The notes beneath the pieces were generated by a model. The model ran no database searches. It was not told the origin of the DNA and saw nothing but the letters and a program-made list of their open reading frames with translations. Position numbers and translations under genes: made by a program. Below, one piece after another: positions 62,034 through 64,000 of a stretch of DNA of 64,000 bases (the stretch's first letter is position 1; each line of letters starts with the position of its first letter). The stretch covers positions 167,181 to 231,180 of the forward strand of contig JAOASD010000005.1 of assembly GCA_025210265.1 (NCBI GenBank), in the 5' to 3' direction. Source of the DNA: Pelagimonas sp. (GTDB lineage Bacteria > Pseudomonadota > Alphaproteobacteria > Rhodobacterales > Rhodobacteraceae).

Positions 62034-63389
62034 TTACTTCTTGCCCGGCGCGCCGTCGAACTTCTTTTCGATATCGCCCCAGCAATCAATATAATCGTCC
62101 TGCAGCGGCGCATCCTTGGCGGCGAACCGCGTCAGATGCTGCGGAAAGCGGGTTTCGAACATGAAAGACATAGTCCGATCCAACTTGTCCGGCCCCAGAT
62201 TTGCGTTGGACGCTTTTTCAAACGCCTCCCGATCCGGGCCATGCGGCAACATCATATTATGGAGACTCATGCCACCGGGCACGAAACCCTGAGGCTTGGC
62301 ATCATATTCGCCGTAAATATTGCCCATCAGTTCTGACATGATGTTCTTGTGATACCAGGGCGGGCGGAACGTGTCCTCGGCCACCATCCAGCGTTCGCGG
62401 AACAGCACAAAGTCGATATTCGCCGTGCCCGGCACGCCGCTGGGGGCGGTCAGAACGGTAAAGATCGAGGGATCGGGGTGATCAAACAGGATCGCGCCGA
62501 CCGGACAATAATTGCGCAGGTCGTATTTATAAGGCGCGTAATTGCCATGCCAGGCCACAACGTCCAACGGCGACTGGCCGATCTTGGTTTCGTGAAACTG
62601 GCCACACCACTTCACGGTCAGGGTCGAAGGCACTTCGCGATCCTCAAACGCCGCGACCGGCGCTTTGAAGTCACGCGGGTTGGCCATGCAGTTCGCACCG
62701 ATCGGGCCACGGCCCGGCAGTTCGAATTTCTGACCGTAGTTTTCGCAGACAAAGCCGCGGCACGGCCCTTCCAGCACCTCGACACGGTAAACCATGCCGC
62801 GCGGGATGATGGCGATTTCCTTGGGCTCTACATCAATGACACCCATTTCGGTGCAAAAGCGCAGACGCCCTTCCTGGGGTACAACCAGCAATTCGCTATC
62901 GGCGCTAAAGAAATAGCTGTCCACCATGCTTTCAGTGACCAGATAGATGTGGCTGGCCATGCCGACCTGGGTGTTCACATCGCCAGCCGTGGTCATGGTC
63001 CGCATCCCGGTCAACCAGGTCAGCCCCTCTTCGGGGGCGTCAATCGGATCCCAGCGATATTGGCCCAGACTGATCACATCCGGGTCAATATCCGGGGCAG
63101 AGCGCCACAGCGGCAGGTCGATCTTTTCGTAACGCGCAGAATGTTTGACGCTGGGGCGAATGCGATAACACCAGGTGCGCTCGGGCGGGTTGGCGGTAAA
63201 GGCCGTGCCGCTCAGCTGTTCACCATACAGACCGTAATTGCATTTCTGCGGGCTGTTCATCCCCTGAGGCAGCGCGCCGGGCAGCGCCTCGGTTTCGAAA
63301 TCATTGGCCCAACCGGGCATATACCCTTCGTTCAGCCCAGCCAGGCTGGGGGCGCGAACCATGCCCTGCGGCAGATCATGACGCGTCAT
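62034..63389 (-). CDS. hmgA: homogentisate 1,2-dioxygenase
   Basis: 451 residues. It opens homogentisate to maleylacetoacetate. Signatures are [20 protein letters not shown] at the N-terminus and [20 protein letters not shown], with iron ligands His, His and Glu in [18 protein letters not shown]. The start at 63389 ([10 protein letters not shown]) follows GAGGAGGATTTGCG. Its promoter region contains the candidate MarR operator at 63445. Maleylacetoacetate isomerase (maiA) is not in the window. Confidence 0.96.
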   Translation of the reverse strand: MTRHDLPQGMVRAPSLAGLNEGYMPGWANDFETEALPGALPQGMNSPQKCNYGLYGEQLSGTAFTANPPERTWCYRIRPSVKHSARYEKIDLPLWRSAPDIDPDVISLGQYRWDPIDAPEEGLTWLTGMRTMTTAGDVNTQVGMASHIYLVTESMVDSYFFSADSELLVVPQEGRLRFCTEMGVIDVEPKEIAIIPRGMVYRVEVLEGPCRGFVCENYGQKFELPGRGPIGANCMANPRDFKAPVAAFEDREVPSTLTVKWCGQFHETKIGQSPLDVVAWHGNYAPYKYDLRNYCPVGAILFDHPDPSIFTVLTAPSGVPGTANIDFVLFRERWMVAEDTFRPPWYHKNIMSELMGNIYGEYDAKPQGFVPGGMSLHNMMLPHGPDREAFEKASNANLGPDKLDRTMSFMFETRFPQHLTRFAAKDAPLQDDYIDCWGDIEKKFDGAPGKK

Positions 63390-63444
63390 CGCAAATCCTC
63401 CTCACATCCGACCCAGGCAGAGAGCCGGTGATGGGCCCTTGTAA

Positions 63445-63462
63445 TCATTGCAAATGCAATGA
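63445..63462. promoter_or_regulatory. palindromic candidate MarR operator upstream of hmgA
   Basis: TCATTGCA-AA-TGCAATGA is a perfect inverted repeat with 8-base arms and a 2-base centre, typical of MarR operators. It lies 56 bases before the hmgA start codon, and the marR gene is at the end of the same run. Confidence 0.6.
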
Positions 63463-63705
63463 ATCAAGCCCTTTGTTTCATTCGCAACGATCCATACCCG
63501 CACAGGGAATCGGCCAGGCGGCTACCCAAAAATGGGTAGCTTCAAGACTCGTGAAACGATTTGTCACACCCCTATTTTGAGACATCGGCGGGATTTTGCG
63601 CCCAATTTTCCCGCACAGAGAAAATTCCGTTAGCGCAACACAGTGCTTTTGAAACAGACACTTAACGAAAATTGTGAAAAATAGTTTTCAGATTTTCGAA
63701 CACAC

Positions 63706-63765
63706 GGAAAACACATTTACAGAATAATTCATGTTTTCCAGCAGCTTATTATATTGTTTTCCAGC
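63706..63765. promoter_or_regulatory. clustered TGTTTTCC motifs upstream of acsA
   Basis: TGTTTTCC occurs inverted at 63706-63713 and direct at 63732-63739 and 63755-63762, the last two extending to TGTTTTCCAGC with a 23-base period. The 382 bases from 63463 to 63843 are unusually AT-rich and contain several more GAAAA and TTTTC runs. No known regulator is identified. Confidence 0.45.
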
Positions 63766-63843
63766 CCTGCTATGATCCCCCCAGTTGATTGATGCGTGCC
63801 CTCGGGCAAAGCGCAGAGTTCACAGCTTATCGGGAGGATTGCC

Positions 63844-64000
63844 ATGAATGATGTAACTCAAACTTACCCGCCGTCGTCGGAGCTTGTTTCGTCTGCGCAT
63901 GTTGATGAGGCGCGTTATGATGAGATGTACGCGCGTTCTGTGAACGAGCCAGAGGCGTTCTGGGCGGAGCAGGCGCAGCGTCTGGACTGGATCAAGACGC
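63844..64000 (+). CDS. acsA: acetyl-CoA synthetase, N-terminus (3' partial)
   Basis: The first 52 codons are present: MNDVTQTYPPSSELVSSAHV, then YDEMYARSVNEPEAFWAEQA, which matches the N-terminal cap of acetyl-CoA synthetase (EMYxRSxxDPxxFWxEQ). The ATG at 63844 follows GGGAGGATTGCC. The enzyme activates acetate to acetyl-CoA and its gene continues beyond the window. Identity is based on the N-terminus only. Confidence 0.85.
   Translation, partial: MNDVTQTYPPSSELVSSAHVDEARYDEMYARSVNEPEAFWAEQAQRLDWIKT

Overview
The window is typical core chromosome of a marine alphaproteobacterium of the Roseobacter group (Rhodobacteraceae). The evidence is high GC, dense same-strand gene runs with ATGA start/stop overlaps, a trgA-trgB-cysK tellurite cluster as in Rhodobacter, a trpG-trpD-(ung)-trpC-moaC-moeA-lexA run, the lineage-restricted families DUF6456, DUF6477, DUF2783 and TrgA, an alphaproteobacterial LexA box (GAAC-N7-GAAC), and the dispersed GC hairpins ending in GTATTT-CCAAGAAGAAG. 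No rRNA, tRNA, CRISPR array, transposase gene or prophage was found.

Layout. 1-7.3 kb: end of a CinA/PncC gene, an ammonium channel, an MmgE/PrpD protein with a RatA/COQ10-like protein, hpt, lipA, and a DUF6456 DNA-binding-type protein. 7.4-17 kb: one-carbon and corrinoid genes, namely an MttB-family methyltransferase, a homocysteine methyltransferase (Bmt), a B12-binding corrinoid protein and a DUF1638 protein preceded by an unlisted 57-residue membrane protein. Between them lie guaA, small genes and a spore-photoproduct-lyase-like radical SAM gene with its own SOS box. 17-29.5 kb: a polysaccharide-deacetylase-like envelope protein, the trp/moco/lexA operon, comEC, gltX and gltA. 29.6-35 kb: an enoyl-CoA hydratase, ccmF-ccmH, and a holin/muramidase pair resembling the gene transfer agent release genes of Rhodobacter. 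35-47 kb: zwf-pgl-pgi (upper Entner-Doudoroff/pentose phosphate), a radical SAM protein, nucleoside hydrolase-GNAT-SelO, a TerB-like protein, Fur/Mur, and a PhyH/LysR divergent pair. 46.5-55 kb: alaX, an MscS-type channel, cysK-trgB-trgA, cfa and phr. 55-63.4 kb: MarR with two Lin0512 paralogs, then a homogentisate pathway block (hmgA, fahA, an MBL protein, an FAD hydroxylase, DUF2783, MarR). The window ends in the first 52 codons of acsA.

The most unusual object is a 332-bp noncoding element at 9876-10207, between a DUF2270 gene and guaA. It is a 32-bp outer inverted repeat enclosing three hairpins that abut one another with no spare bases, giving a perfect cloverleaf. Almost all mismatches in the stems are transitions. 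I do not recognise it. Other points of interest are the SOS-controlled radical SAM gene, the split methionine-synthase-like parts with opposite-charge tails, the coupled membrane micro-ORF before DUF1638, a candidate two-component hydroxylase (FAD enzyme + DUF2783) feeding homogentisate, and an HxHAVR variant of the metallo-beta-lactamase motif.
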